Of a DNA stretch of 15,867 nt, positions 1 to 9,719 are shown piece after piece. Source of the DNA: Hymenoscyphus infarciens. Lineage: Eukaryota > Ascomycota > Leotiomycetes > Helotiales > Helotiaceae. The notes below the pieces were generated by a model, which was given only the letters and a program-made list of their open reading frames with translations, was not told the DNA's origin and ran no database searches. Each line of letters starts with the position of its first letter. The first letter of the stretch is position 1. The DNA is taken from contig LLCB01000627.1 in NCBI GenBank assembly GCA_001414345.1, forward strand, positions 1 through 15,867, read 5' to 3'. A program made the translations under genes and the position numbers.

Positions 1-593
1 TAATCTACTCTTTTTAAAGTAATATCTATAGTACTCTACCTCTTCTATAGTTAAAGCTAAGAAGTATAAATTAAAAGATAGCTTATATAATTATACTAAT
101 AAACTTAATAGTAGCTATTAAAAGGATATTGTCTTTAATATATTCTTTAATAATCCTAAGTTCTCTATTAGTATATATATTACTTTTACTCTTATTAAAA
201 GTATATATTAATTAATATTTAATAACTTATAAAGTATATTTAATCTATAAATTTTTAAATTAGTATATAAATAAAGAATAAGCTATCTAAAATCTAAACT
301 ATATATACTACTTACTTATTTACTCTTTAATATCTAATAAAGCCTTCTATATATATCTTATAAAGCTTAAGTATAGTATTCTTATCTATAGTATTCCTAT
401 CTATAGTATTTCTAACTATAATTCTAACTATAATTCTAACTATAATTCTAAGACTCTATATATAAGATACTATTCTAGAATATCTCTTATAATATACTAT
501 TTTAAGACTCTTAGCCTTTAAAGGCTCTATTATAATCCTAAAGTAACTTATATACTTTATAGTTCTCTAAATCATTTCTAATAAGCTTAAAAG
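1..593. other. Unidentified RIP-degraded flank
   Basis: No gene can be named here. The stretch shows the same CpA/TpG depletion as the rest of the window. A plus-strand frame from about 50 to 365 reads as a fairly natural lysine- and asparagine-rich polypeptide interrupted only by TAA/TAG, but the minus strand over the same bases also gives coding-like runs, so the strand is undecided. A tandem array occupies 375-450. It could be the far part of an older transposon or of the sequence into which element 1 inserted. Confidence 0.4.
375..450. repeat. Short tandem array, 15- then 12-bp units
   Basis: Three 15-bp units (AGTATTCTTATCTAT and close variants, starting at 375, 390 and 405) pass into 12-bp units AATTCTAACTAT at 420 and 432 and a partial copy at 444. 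The 12-bp form equals the 15-bp form shortened by three bases, so the array changed period as it grew. No coding role is visible. Confidence 0.85.
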
Positions 594-901
594 ATAATAT
601 ACCTATATATACTATAAAAGAAGAGGTATATAAGAGTACGTTTAAGACTAGATAACGTATATAAATACTAGGTACTAATATAAAAGAAAAAGAAAAACTA
701 TCTCTCTTCTACTCTAAAAGTAAGCTACTATATATAAGAGGTTTAGATGGTATAAAAGAGTTTAAAACTAAATAACCTTAGCTAATATAAAAGCTTAAAT
801 CTATATAACCTTCTTAAAATAGATAATATAAGATAATAACTACTAAAACCTTATATATAATAGGTACTTCTAGCTATCTAAGATAATAGTATACTATTAT
901 A
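594..901 (-). repeat. Element 1 3' LTR
   Basis: Direct-repeat partner of 2752-3063; most differences are C/T or G/A. It ends at 901 with CTATTATA, which is the 5' end of the LTR on the minus strand. The other boundary is approximate because the first 20 or so bases (about 594-612) align poorly with the partner copy. Blocks such as TACTAGGTACTAATATAAAA are shared with the LTRs of element 2, so the two families are related. Confidence 0.85.
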
Positions 902-917
902 TCCTTTTCTCTTAAAA
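902..917 (-). other. Polypurine tract of element 1
   Basis: On the minus strand the bases directly upstream of the 3' LTR read TTAAGAGAAAAGGA, a purine run abutting the LTR edge. This is the plus-strand DNA primer site of LTR retroelements and fixes the orientation. Element 2 has an equivalent run at 4470-4485. Confidence 0.8.
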
Positions 918-1193
918 AAGACTTATCTTTAAGTCTATCTATCTCTTATTATTTAGAGTTAAATTAAGATAGTATAAGTATTATTATATTTATTATATTT
1001 ATTAATTTTATTAGTTTAAAGATATTAAACTTTATTATAAGTAAAATAAGATATTAAGATATTAAATTTAAGTTTAAATTATAACTAAACTAATTTATAA
1101 ATACTTATAAAAGAGACTTTATTCTAAGTCTTCTATATTAAAGTAAGTATTTATATTTACTAAAAAAGTATATTCTAATCTATTTAATAAATT

Positions 1194-1280
1194 AGAAAAA
1201 GTTTAAAGTAAAAATTAGAAAAAGTTTAAAATAGAAAAAGTTTAAAATAGAAAAAGTTTAAAATAGAAAAAGTTTAAAAT
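1194..1280. repeat. 16-bp tandem repeat in element 1
   Basis: AGAAAAAGTTTAAAAT is repeated four times without change (1217, 1233, 1249, 1265). One variant copy precedes them (1194-1209) after a 7-bp spacer. The array lies between the second internal duplication and the polypurine tract, in the 3' untranslated part of the element. Confidence 0.95.
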
Positions 1281-1299
1281 AAAGTTAAAAGTAAATATT

Positions 1300-2060
1300 A
1301 AGAAGTAATATTATAAGTAATAGTAATAACTTAGTTAAAAGCTTACTTTAAGAGTATACTAATTTATATCTAATTTAAATTTAAATAAAAAAGAAACTTC
1401 TAGCCTAGCTAGAAGTAAAAGAAAGTAAGACTCTAATTAGAGTTAGTAAGGTTTTAACTAGTTAAAAGCAAAGTTAATACTAAATTTAAAAATATTATTT
1501 AAAGTTTAAAATAATAAAAAAGGTAGTTTTAGCTAGCTAAAGGTAAAGTTGTTACTAAAAGTTATTATATTACTTTATTCTTTTTAAAAGTACTTAAGAA
1601 CTTAATTATTATCTTCTAATTTAAAAGGAGAGTTATTATTAGATTATAAGGAATTTAAAGCTAAATAGAGGTATTTTTTTAAACTAAAGAGTCTCTTAGT
1701 AAAGTTATAATTCTAATATCTCTTAAAAGTAGTAGATATGTTTTAGAACTAAGGTATATATCTTATATATAGAAGAACTATTCCTATTCTAGTATCTTTT
1801 AAAGTATAGCTATACTTAAAAAGTAACCTTTTAAAGTTAGTAAAAGTTTCTTTAGTATATTCTTTTCTCTAATTCTACTTCTATCTCTTTTAGATAATAT
1901 TTAGTTAGTATTATTAAAGATAGTAATAACTTAGCTAAAAGCTTACTTCTTTAGTTCTAATAGAAAGTATATTTTAACTAATTCGTATCTAATTTAAAGG
2001 TTAAAAAGTAGTAGAAAGGTATTAGAGGTAGTAGTATCTCTTAAGTAAAAGAGGTTTAAA
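1300..2060. repeat. Internal direct duplication of element 1
   Basis: About 1300-1375 and about 1905-2000 share a long similar block: AGTAATAACTTAG(C/T)TAAAAGCTTACTT, then a variable part, then TATCTAATTTAAA. A weaker resemblance extends to about 9195-9300 in element 2, next to its protease region. A smaller repeat pair (about 1445-1486 and 1521-1560, both with TAGTTAAAAG/TAGCTAAAGG-type cores) lies between them. Segmental duplication therefore accompanied loss of pol. Confidence 0.6.
1690..1900 (-). pseudogene. gag: gag fragment of element 1
   Basis: This nucleotide stretch aligns with about 10200-10400 of element 2 (shared landmarks: TACTTAAAAAGTAAC, ATCTTATATATAG, TAGTATCTCTTA/TAATATCTCTTA). 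On the minus strand it reads as the same capsid-like peptide, with a Gly/Ser-Tyr-Phe-Leu-Ser core preceded by Leu-Lys, interrupted by TAA/TAG. Only part of gag is recognisable. No zinc knuckle and no pol follow, so the element could not mobilise itself. The segment lies downstream of one internal duplication and upstream of the other on the minus strand. Confidence 0.65.
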
Positions 2061-2289
2061 TTTAAGCTTTTAAAAAGTAAAGAAGGGTTTAAATAATAGT
2101 TAGATTAGTAAGAGTTTAGAAGTAAGATTTAGTTATTAACTTTAAAGTTTACTTATAATTATATCTATCTTATCTAATTAATTATTTTATTCTTTATTTT
2201 ATACTACTATCTTATCTATATATTATTTATATATTTTATAATTTTTTATTTTTAAGTATATAAGTAAGAATTAGAAAGAGTTTAAAAAG

Positions 2290-2751
2290 TCTTTTAAAAA
2301 GAGAGATAGCTCTAAAAAGTTATTTAATATTTTATAATAAAACTAGGTTTAATATTTCAAAGATATTAGTAAAAGAGAGAGATAGTAAGAGTAGATTTAG
2401 AAGCTTTTATAATAACTATAGTATATTAACTTATTTACTAAACCTATATATAGTAGTCTCTATACTTAGAGGGTTATTAAAAGCTTTTAAAGTACTTAGT
2501 ATATTCTTACTTTCTTAATATATAAAATATACTTTTTACTAGCTATTTATATAAATACTAAACCCTAGTATTACTAGCTATCTAAGAGATCTCTAGAATC
2601 CTAGCTATTTAAGAATATTATTATTTAAGTCTAATTCTAGTTTAAAGTAAAAGATATATTATCTAACTTTAAATTTAAAATAAAAGTAATAATAAGCTTA
2701 AAAGAGATATTATAAATACTATTACTAGTAAAGAAGAGTTTTTCCTTTTTA
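2290..2751 (-). other. Leader and primer-binding region of element 1
   Basis: On the minus strand this follows the 5' LTR. It starts TAAAAAGGAAAAACTCTTCT, matching the start of the element 2 leader (TAAAAATAATAACTCTTCTT). The match continues for about 450 bp, with landmarks such as AAGCTTATTA and TAGCTAGTAATACTAGGGTT. The first bases could be a RIP-altered TGG primer-binding site. The primer tRNA, or a self-priming mode, cannot be told from this sequence. Confidence 0.7.
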
Positions 2752-3063
2752 TATAATAGTATAAAATATATACTATAAAAGAAGAGATATATAAGAGTAC
2801 GTTTAAGACTAGATAATATATATAAATACTAAGTACTAATATAAAAGAAAAGGAAAAACTATCTCTCTTCTATTCTAAGAGTAAGTTATTATATATAAGA
2901 GGTTTAAATAGTATAAAAAGGTCTTAAAACTAAATAATCTTAACTAATATAAAAGCTTAAATTTATATAACTTTTCTAAAATAGATAATATAAGATAATA
3001 ACTACTAAAACCTTATATATAGTAGGTACTCCTAGCTATCTAGGATAATAGTATACTATTATA
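2752..3063 (-). repeat. Element 1 5' LTR
   Basis: This 312-bp direct-repeat partner of 594-901 has inverted ends TATAATAG and CTATTATA identical to those of element 2. They are presumably RIP forms of TGTAATAG...CTATTACA. The base after 3063 begins the unidentified interrupted reading frame. Confidence 0.85.
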
Positions 3064-3993
3064 CTTCTATAGCTACTTTAATATAACTAGGCTTAGTTAA
3101 AGCTCTCTCTATCTAAGGTTCGTATATAGCTACTTTAGGAGATAGTTTATAATACTATACTATAAACTCTTATCTACTTCTTTTATTACTAATATTATAT
3201 CTATTCTCTCTTTATTAGATATTACTATTAGTAACCTAGTACTATATATCTATATCTAATAGTTTTTATATCTCTAACTCTTATCTACTTACTATTTAGA
3301 CTAGACTAAAATCATTATACTATTCTTATCTCTCTAAAGTATATCTCTATAAAGCTAACGTTTATATTATACTAGTATCTACTTATACTACTATTATATT
3401 TATAGAGCCTAGTACTATATTAAGAAAGCCTTCTATTAATACCTCTATAAGTAAGACTATACTAGTTATTAAGTATATAGTTTCTAAAAAGAAGATATAT
3501 AAGTATCTAAAAACAGCTAATAAGTAGTATTATATTATCTTTCTAAAGAGTTTTAATATTAGTTAGCCTAGTTTATTAGTATATAGCTATCTTAAAGTAA
3601 AGTACTCTCTTATACTTATTACTATATATAAGATATTATAAGATAAGAAAAATTAGAAATATTATACTTTTAAAAGATATACTTAATTTATAATAAATTA
3701 TGTTTAAGACGCTAAACTATAAACTAATAATATTAATAGATTATAGAGTTACTTAATTCTTGACTTTAATAATACTATATTTAAGAGTATCTATTATATA
3801 CTTAAGTATGTTTATAAGCTTTATTAGTTATTCTTTATATTCTATTTTATATCTCTATATATCTAGTTTACTAAGGTAGATAAGCTAGATAAGAATAGAG
3901 TTATAAAGCTTAGAATACAGTATCTTAAATATAAGTTATAGATTAATAAAGCCTTTTTTATACTAATAAAAGTAGTTCTTACTCTTATATTAT
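3064..3993 (+). pseudogene. Unidentified interrupted reading frame, 5' part
   Basis: I do not recognise the family. One plus-strand frame (codons starting at positions divisible by 3) runs from the edge of element 1 to the element 2 insertion. It is broken only by TAA/TAG codons that RIP can make from CAA, CAG or TGG; no indel is needed. The early part is rich in Tyr, Ser, Leu and Ile; many of these residues would have been Pro, His or Thr before RIP. The later part (about 3460-3990) is basic, with Lys-Lys-Lys and Asp-Lys-Leu-Asp-Lys stretches. The frame continues at 12048 after the retrotransposon. The start codon is not identifiable and the 5' end may have been lost when element 1 inserted. 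It could be a host gene or an older transposon protein. Confidence 0.55.
3989..3993. other. Target-site duplication of element 2, left copy
   Basis: ATTAT precedes the first LTR base at 3994 and is repeated exactly at 12043-12047 after the last LTR base. A 5-bp duplication is typical of Ty3/Gypsy integrase. Confidence 0.9.
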
Positions 3994-4469
3994 TATAATA
4001 GTACGAAATATATATAACTATAGTAGAGGTATATAGAAGTATATATAGTAGAATAACGTATATAGATACTAGGCACTAATATAAAAGAAAATAATAACTA
4101 TTTCTCTTTTATACTAAATATAAACGTCTATATATAAGAGTTTAGAAGCTTCTAAGTTCTAATAATAATAATAACCGAGCCTTATCTAATATAGCTAATA
4201 CTAAATAATAAGAGCTAAAAAGCTAAATATATAACCTCTAAACCTTTAAAAAGCTAAATATATAATATCTAACTCTTAATCCCTTCTATATATAAATATT
4301 AGATATTAATACCTTTAGTACTTCGCTTATATAAGTATTAGTTATTTATAATCTCGGCCCTAGGTGTATTAGAGGTATCGGTAGTACTTAGGGGTATTAG
4401 TAGTTTTACGAATACTAATAGTTTAAGATAGTACTATTATATAATAATCTAGGATAACGTACTATTATA
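3994..4469 (-). repeat. Element 2 3' LTR
   Basis: This 476-bp LTR matches 11566-12042. It begins TATAATAG and ends CTATTATA. Differences from its partner are mainly transitions of the RIP type (for example GGCACTAA against AGTACTAA). An inverted repeat at 4395-4420 (arms TATTAGTA and TACTAATA) corresponds to a hairpin in the other LTR. Confidence 0.95.
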
Positions 4470-4485
4470 TCCTCTCTTTTTTAAA
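4470..4485 (-). other. Polypurine tract of element 2
   Basis: The minus strand reads TTAAAAAAGAGAGGA directly before the 3' LTR. The following 60-80 bp resemble the same position in element 1 (shared AAAAAGACTTATCT), confirming a common 3' end. Confidence 0.85.
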
Positions 4486-5250
4486 AAGACTTATCTCGAG
4501 TCTTCGATTGTCGATTAGTATAGTATTAGGTTAATTAGAGTATTATTTATCTTTTTATTATAAAGAATATAACTTATCTTACTATTATAGTGTTTAGTAG
4601 TCGAGGTAGAGTTAGTAGCTAGTAATATTATTATTTAAGCTAATTACTCTTTATTTACTACTATATACTATATAATAATAGAATATAAACAGAAGAGAAG
4701 CTAATAATTAGCTAGTAGGTAGAAAGTAGTACGCTACTATAGAGTTATTATATTCTTACTATTATTATATATTATAATAGTAATTATTAAGTAATAAATA
4801 ATAATTATAAAGCGACAGCTATTATTATAAGTAGTATATTAGTAAGCGACTTTTCTCTAATTTTAACTTCTCTTCTTCTTTTCTTTTTATCTAAATAATA
4901 TAAATAGTAAGAATACCTTCTAATTAGGTATATCCTTATATACTAACTTATCTTCTAGAATATATATATATATTATATATATATATATAAAAGTAAGTTC
5001 TTCTCTTCTTAATTAGACTTAATTTAGAGCTAATCTAATATAGTAAAATGCCTCTTCTATATCCTTCTAGTATACTTCTAGCTACTTACTAAGTCTACTA
5101 CGTTTAGTATTTTTAGGTAAAATCTTAGAATAGAGATTATATATATACTTTTAAGAAGCTAAAGTTAAAGAAGTATAAGTACTATATTAAGTAGAATATT
5201 ATATATATTCTACTAAGTTTAATTTTAAATATATACTAAATTTATTTTAA
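4486..5250. other. Element 2 3' spacer, non-coding as far as visible
   Basis: Between the polypurine tract and the coding-like stretch at 5260 I see no recognisable domain. It contains a TA dinucleotide run (about 4961-4989). Several CG-containing words (CTCGAG, CGACAGC, AAGCGAC) survived because RIP mainly hits CpA. Only the first 100 bp or so resemble element 1. Confidence 0.5.
4961..4989. repeat. TA dinucleotide microsatellite
   Basis: A nearly pure run of alternating T and A with one phase break, in the 3' spacer of element 2. Confidence 0.9.
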
Positions 5251-5259
5251 CTTAGATAG

Positions 5260-5790
5260 TTACTATAGTTTATTAAGAAGGAGTTTAGTAAGCTTAAGCT
5301 TAAGAAGGAGAAAGAGGAGATTAAGAAGGCTATTAAGGCCTTAGATAAGGTATTAGTTATTACTAGTATAGAGGTACTAAAGAATAGTTTAGAGATATAG
5401 TTTATTCTTTTAGAGAAGACTTAGGTGTTTTATACTAAGGTTACTATAAGTACCTCTTACTTATTAGAGTAGTTTTAGTTACTAATATTTAATAGTCTTT
5501 ATACTATACTATAGAGAGTAGGACCTCTGTCTAAACCTAGGTTTAGGTCCTTTTTAAGGCTTATCTAAAGAGTTTATAAGCGTCTCTCTTAAAGCTAGTT
5601 ATAGAAGGTTGCTAAGGTAAGAAGCGTCTTTATAAGAAGGAGGTAGTAAAGGAAGAGCCGATTTAGACTTCTTACGCTTAGAAGAGTAGAAAGAAGAATA
5701 ATAAGTTAGAGAAAGAAGAGGCTATAGCTTAGAAAGAGTTAGTAGACCTTATTTTAGTAGTAACTTAGTCTTAGTTCTTTACTTTATTAA
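5260..5790 (+). pseudogene. Coding-like Lys/Glu-rich stretch antisense to element 2
   Basis: I do not recognise this product. A plus-strand frame from about 5272 reads as a charged, helix-prone segment dense in Lys and Glu (AAG and GAG codons), followed by a Ser-Lys-Pro-Arg-rich part near 5520-5570. From about 5600 to 5760 a second frame, offset by one base, reads as another Lys/Glu-rich segment with Lys-Lys-Arg and Lys-Glu-Glu patches. Stops are TAG/TAA. It lies downstream of the chromodomain and opposite to gag-pol. It could be an antisense extra ORF of the retroelement or the tail of a nested DNA transposon, whose pogo/Fot-type C-termini are similarly charged. No terminal repeats around it were found. 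Confidence 0.35.
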
Positions 5791-5954
5791 TTTTAAATAT
5801 TCTTACTAGTTAGTGTTTTATCTTAGGTTTTTATTATAAGTTCCTTATTAAAAGTAACTAGAATTAGAGAGTATTAATAGAGTTTTATAAATTAACTCTT
5901 TTATCTAATTCTTATCTAATTCCTATATATTAAGCTATTTAGAGAGATATTAGA

Positions 5955-6135
5955 GTAGTCTTAGCTCTTCTAGATATTTAGTATAAAAGTCTTTTAAATA
6001 ATATAATAAACTCTAAAAATTATCTATAGAATACTAAGTAGAATCTAAATCGTATCTAATCTATTTTATTTAATATTATAGCTATCTTCTAAAAAGTCTA
6101 CTATTAAGTATTTCTTATACCTCTTATTCTTATAT
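5955..6135 (-). other. Chromodomain at the end of pol
   Basis: The minus-strand frame reads Glu-Ile-Leu-Asn-Ser-Arg, then a Tyr/Ile-Lys stretch (from Leu-Gln-Tyr-x-Val-Lys-Trp), then Tyr-Asp-Leu-Asp-Ser-Thr-stop-Tyr (from a Gly-Tyr-Asp-Pro-Asp-x-Thr-Trp core). This is the usual chromodomain pattern. Such domains guide integration to methylated-histone chromatin in chromoviruses. It follows a Gly/Arg-Pro-Phe-Lys-Ile-Leu motif (6300-6286) that normally closes the integrase C-terminal region. Confidence 0.8.
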
Positions 6136-6720
6136 ACTTTTAATAATATCTAGTAGAGGCTCTAGAGCCTTTTATCCTAGTAGAGGAGTATTTAGATCTT
6201 TTAAAAGTATATTAGAAGTAAAAACATTATAAATTAATAAGCTTTTAGAAAGTTTTAGCTTATAAGAGTGTCTTATACTTTCTAATATTTTAAAAGGTCT
6301 TATCTACTATTTAGTAAGCTTTTAGCTAAGATGATTTATTTTAAGATTCTTAGTAGATAAGTAGACTTTATCTCTAATATCTTAGTTAATAGCTCTTTAG
6401 TACTAGTTTATACTATTCTCTATCTTTTTCTAAGCCTTACTTATATTATCTTTAGCTATCTCTTAAGTAGAGTATATATATTAAGCTACTTTTACTACTT
6501 TATTATAGTTAAGTTATTCTTAGGAAATAGAAGTCTTTAGTATATTCTAGTCTTATAAAGTCTTTAGGTTAAGTCTAAACTTAAGTTAATAAGAGGTTAT
6601 ACTAATAGATAAGTATAAAAGTATTATTTATACTCTATCTATTAGAGGGATTAATTCGCTTTAGTTATCTTAATAGTAGGTTATAAAAAGCTTTAGTCTC
6701 TAATTAATATATTAGTTTAT

Positions 6721-6751
6721 TATCTCTATCTATCTATCTATCTATCTATTT
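6721..6751 (-). repeat. GATA microsatellite inside integrase, with 4-bp expansion
   Basis: The minus strand reads AATA, five GATA units, then GAGATA. It corresponds to the conserved His-x-Gln-Thr-Asp-Gly-Gln-Thr-Glu motif of Ty3/Gypsy integrase. One GATA unit is extra: the frame upstream (starts equal to 1 modulo 3) and downstream (0 modulo 3) differ by exactly this insertion. Confidence 0.85.
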
Positions 6752-7105
6752 ATAGTAGGTAGTACTAAGCTTAAGCTTAATACTAATTATTTAATAAAAT
6801 TTAGTTTAAAATAATAATATAAATTAAAGTTCTTAATTAAACGTAATTAATTTAAAGTAGTAGTTAAAATAGTAAATCTATTAAATAAAAAGTTTAGCTA
6901 GTTTTTTAGCATCTATAGTTAAGTAATAGAGTATTAATACTAAATCTTTTCTAAGTTAGTTAATAAATACTAATATAGTATTAAATCTATGTTTATCTTT
7001 TAAGAATAATTTAAAGTTTATATATAAATATTATATAGAATAGTCGAGTATAGATAGAGAGTAAAGAAAGCCTTATTACTTAGTTTATTAAGAATAAGAG
7101 TATTT

Positions 7106-7228
7106 ATAAGCTTAATAATTCCTTATATACCTTCTATAGTCTAAAAACATTCTAGCCTAGTAGTAGTATTATACTAATAACTAGTATATCTTTTTTATAC
7201 TTAGGTAAGTACTAGATACCTAGTTATA
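7106..7228 (-). other. Integrase HHCC zinc-binding motif, all ligands lost
   Basis: At the places expected for His, His, Cys, Cys the frame has TAT or TAC codons at 7226-7228, 7205-7207, 7115-7117 and 7106-7108. The spacing is X6, X29, X2, typical of retroviral-type integrase. CAY->TAY and TGY->TAY are RIP changes, so all four ligands became Tyr. Confidence 0.85.
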
Positions 7229-8353
7229 AACTTCTTAAATTAGTTTTATATAGAGTTTAATATTCTTTTAAATATAAAGTCGATTCTTAAAAAGTAGTAA
7301 ATTATCTAATAAGAGATAGTATCTATCTAGAAGTTTATAACGTTCTTTCTAAAAGAAGTATAAGTTATTTTCTTTTAATTTTTAAATTATATTTAAACTT
7401 ATTTCTAGAATAACGTTTAACTAAATTATATTAAAAGAGGTAGACTATTCTTATAAAAAGGTCTAAGTAAGTTTAATATTAATTTAAAGGTTTAAATAAT
7501 TAAGTATTAAAAGAGTATATAAGTAGTTATTTACTTTAGCTTAATTATAAGTTTTTAGATCTTACTTATATTAGGTTAATATATCTACTTTTTAAGTACT
7601 CTTTCTAAATATAAATTAGATCTAGAAGTTAAAGTCTAATAAAAACTCTATCTATTAGACTTACTTAGCTATAAGTAGCTTAGTTATTATAAAGTATTCT
7701 AATAATTTATAATCTAAATATATATTAATATACTTCTAATATAATATAAGTTTAAAGCGCTATTTCTTAAAAGCTTTTATAATAGTAGATAGCTCTTTAT
7801 TATAAATCTTCTAATTTAATTTATAACTAACTAGGACGTATAAGTAGAACTTAATAAAGTACTAAAAGCTATTATATTATTATAAGAATATACTTACTAT
7901 TACTCCTTTTAAAGAGTTTATTTCTACCTTTATATTATAATTAAGGTTAAAGTAGTATAATATTTAAATTATAAGTAGCTTAGTTCTTAGTACTTTAAAA
8001 GCTTCTTTATATTTAAGTATTTATAAAAATAGCTTTATAAAGTATATTATTATAGTTAAAGGTTTAGTAATTTTAGTATAACCTTTAATAAATTATTTAT
8101 AGAATCTTATAAACTCTAAGTAAGACTTTATACCTATTATAGTATTAGGTTAGACCTAGTTTTATAAAAGCTCTACTTTTTTAAGATTAACTTTAAGTCC
8201 TTTTATAGTTAAGATAAATCTTAAGTATTTAACTCTAATAATATTAAATTTACTTTTCTTAATATCTATTTAAAGTCTTACTTTTTAAAGCTAATTTAAA
8301 ACCTTCTTAATCTATTCTTTATATTCTTTAATAGTATTTAAATAAATTAAAAT

Positions 8354-8365
8354 ATTATTTAAATA
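8354..8365 (-). other. RT catalytic box mutated to YLNN
   Basis: TAT TTA AAT AAT on the minus strand, followed by Ile-Leu-Ile-Tyr, stands where Ty3/Gypsy RT has Tyr-Leu-Asp-Asp-Ile-Leu-Ile-Tyr. Both Asp codons became Asn (GAY->AAY after T), so the polymerase would be dead even without stops. Confidence 0.9.
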
Positions 8366-9719
8366 AGTAATATAGAAGTTATCTAGATAGTTAATTAAGA
8401 CGTTATTTATATAATATTAATAAGTAGTAAGGTTATTATAGAGTCTAAAAAAGAGAATCTTATATTTATATATATTATACCTAGTTCTAAATATAGTTAT
8501 CTCTTCTAAGTTAAAGTCTATTTAAATATAATAGAAAGCTTATCTAATATCTAATTTAATAAAGATTTTAGCTATTCTTATCTTAGAAAAGAGCTTATTA
8601 ATATAAGAGATTAAGTAGAGATTATTTTAAATTAGAGTATTTAACTTCTTATAATTAATATAGAACTATAACTTATTACTATTAGCCTTTTTAATAAAGA
8701 GTATTAGAGAGGTAAAAGAGCTATTACTATTAATAATAAACCTCTTATCTAAGTTCTTTATAAGATACTCTTTTATAGCTTTAAGCTTTATAATTAACTA
8801 TTAATATAAAGGCGAAAAGAAGTTAGAAAGTAGCTTATTTAAAATAATCTTATAATTATATTTATAATAAAAAGAAAGCTTATTAGAAGCTACTTCTAAG
8901 AATACGTTTTTATAAAATAAGTAATATTTTAAAAGTTAAGCCTATATTAGAGCTCTTATCTTATTATTATCTTAAAAAGAGGCTAATCTCTTATTAATAA
9001 CCTAATCTAGCTTATAAAGGCTTATTATATAAAATTCTAAATTAAACTATTTTATATTATAATATATTACGTTTATACTTATTTTATAAATAAAAGAGTA
9101 TAAAGTCTAGCCTTTTAAGGCTATACTAGTAGTTTATAAAGGCTTTAAACTAAAGTTAGATATTAAAATTTTAAAAGGTATTATTATAAATAGAAGTAAT
9201 AACTTAGCTATATTTATAAGTCTACTCTTTTTATATCTTTCTTATTACTAAATAGTATATTCTCTTTAGTTTATATCTAACTAGTAATTTAAAAAAGGTT
9301 TCTAGTTCTAGTTAGAAAGAGAAAGTAAAATTTCCTTACTATAGTAAAGAGTTAAGAAGTATTTAGCTAGCTAAGTAATCTAGTTCTTTAAGAGGTTAAG
9401 AAGAACTTTAAAATAGTTTAACTACTTATTACTAATAATTAGGTCTTATTATCTAAGATCTAGAATAATAAAGAGGTAGTTATAAATATAACGTTTATTT
9501 ATATTTAGATATAGTTATATAAACTAAGTTATTTAGCTTTTAATACTATTATTATATTTATAAATAAATACTAAATAAAGTAGTTTCTAGATCTTTAAAT
9601 CTATTACTTTTAATAATTATAAAGCTAAGAGTTAATTTAGAAATAAATACTTATTTACTTCTATATCTACTAAAGCTTATATTTTAATACTATATCTTTA
9701 TATACTAAGAGTAGTATTT

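Larger units (their letters stand above)
594..3063 (-). mobile_element. Element 1: pol-less Ty3/Gypsy-type LTR retroelement, RIP-degraded
   Basis: Two direct repeats of about 310 bp (about 594-901 and 2752-3063) bracket only about 1.85 kb. A polypurine tract sits next to the left LTR and a primer-site-like leader next to the right one, so the element points to the minus strand. The leader (about 2290-2751) and a gag segment (about 1690-1900) are homologous to element 2, but no reverse transcriptase, RNase H or integrase is present. It is therefore a deletion derivative or a non-autonomous partner of an element 2 relative. The right end is sharp (CTATTATA, then CTTCT). The left end is frayed and no matching target duplication is seen. 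Confidence 0.85.
5870..9718 (-). pseudogene. pol: pol of element 2: PR-RT-RH-IN-chromodomain
   Basis: Polyprotein for processing, reverse transcription and integration. In minus-strand order: protease with Asp-Ile-Glu at 9659-9667 (from DTG or DSG) and a later Leu-Asp-Leu-Arg...Asp-Leu-Ile-Ile motif near 9430-9470; RT about 8760-8170, with Phe-Ile-Lys-Lys, Lys-Leu-Asp-Ile-Arg and YLNN (from YLDD) at 8354-8365; RNase H about 8000-7560, with catalytic Asp->Asn at 7916-7918; integrase HHCC finger 7228-7106 and catalytic core 7018-6724; chromodomain about 6135-5955. One frame holds from about 9718 to 6750, then shifts at a GATA repeat. Pol is in the -1 frame relative to gag. Dozens of TAA/TAG stops and Asp->Asn, Cys/His->Tyr changes fit RIP. 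The exact ends are uncertain. Confidence 0.95.

Noticed and set aside
1..370. Minus-strand retroelement RT entry (a Leu-Arg-Ile-Ile-Lys-Glu-Tyr-Ile-Lys-like string)
   Set aside because: The resemblance is short and the following residues do not match RT; a plus-strand frame looks as good.
375..450. CRISPR-like direct repeats (also at 1194-1280, 12515-12550, 14228-14372)
   Set aside because: Units abut each other with no regular unique spacers and are simple A+T minisatellites.
5260..5790. Firm call of a pogo/Fot transposase C-terminus
   Set aside because: Only a general Lys/Glu-rich character was seen; no catalytic core, terminal repeats or TA duplication could be found around it.
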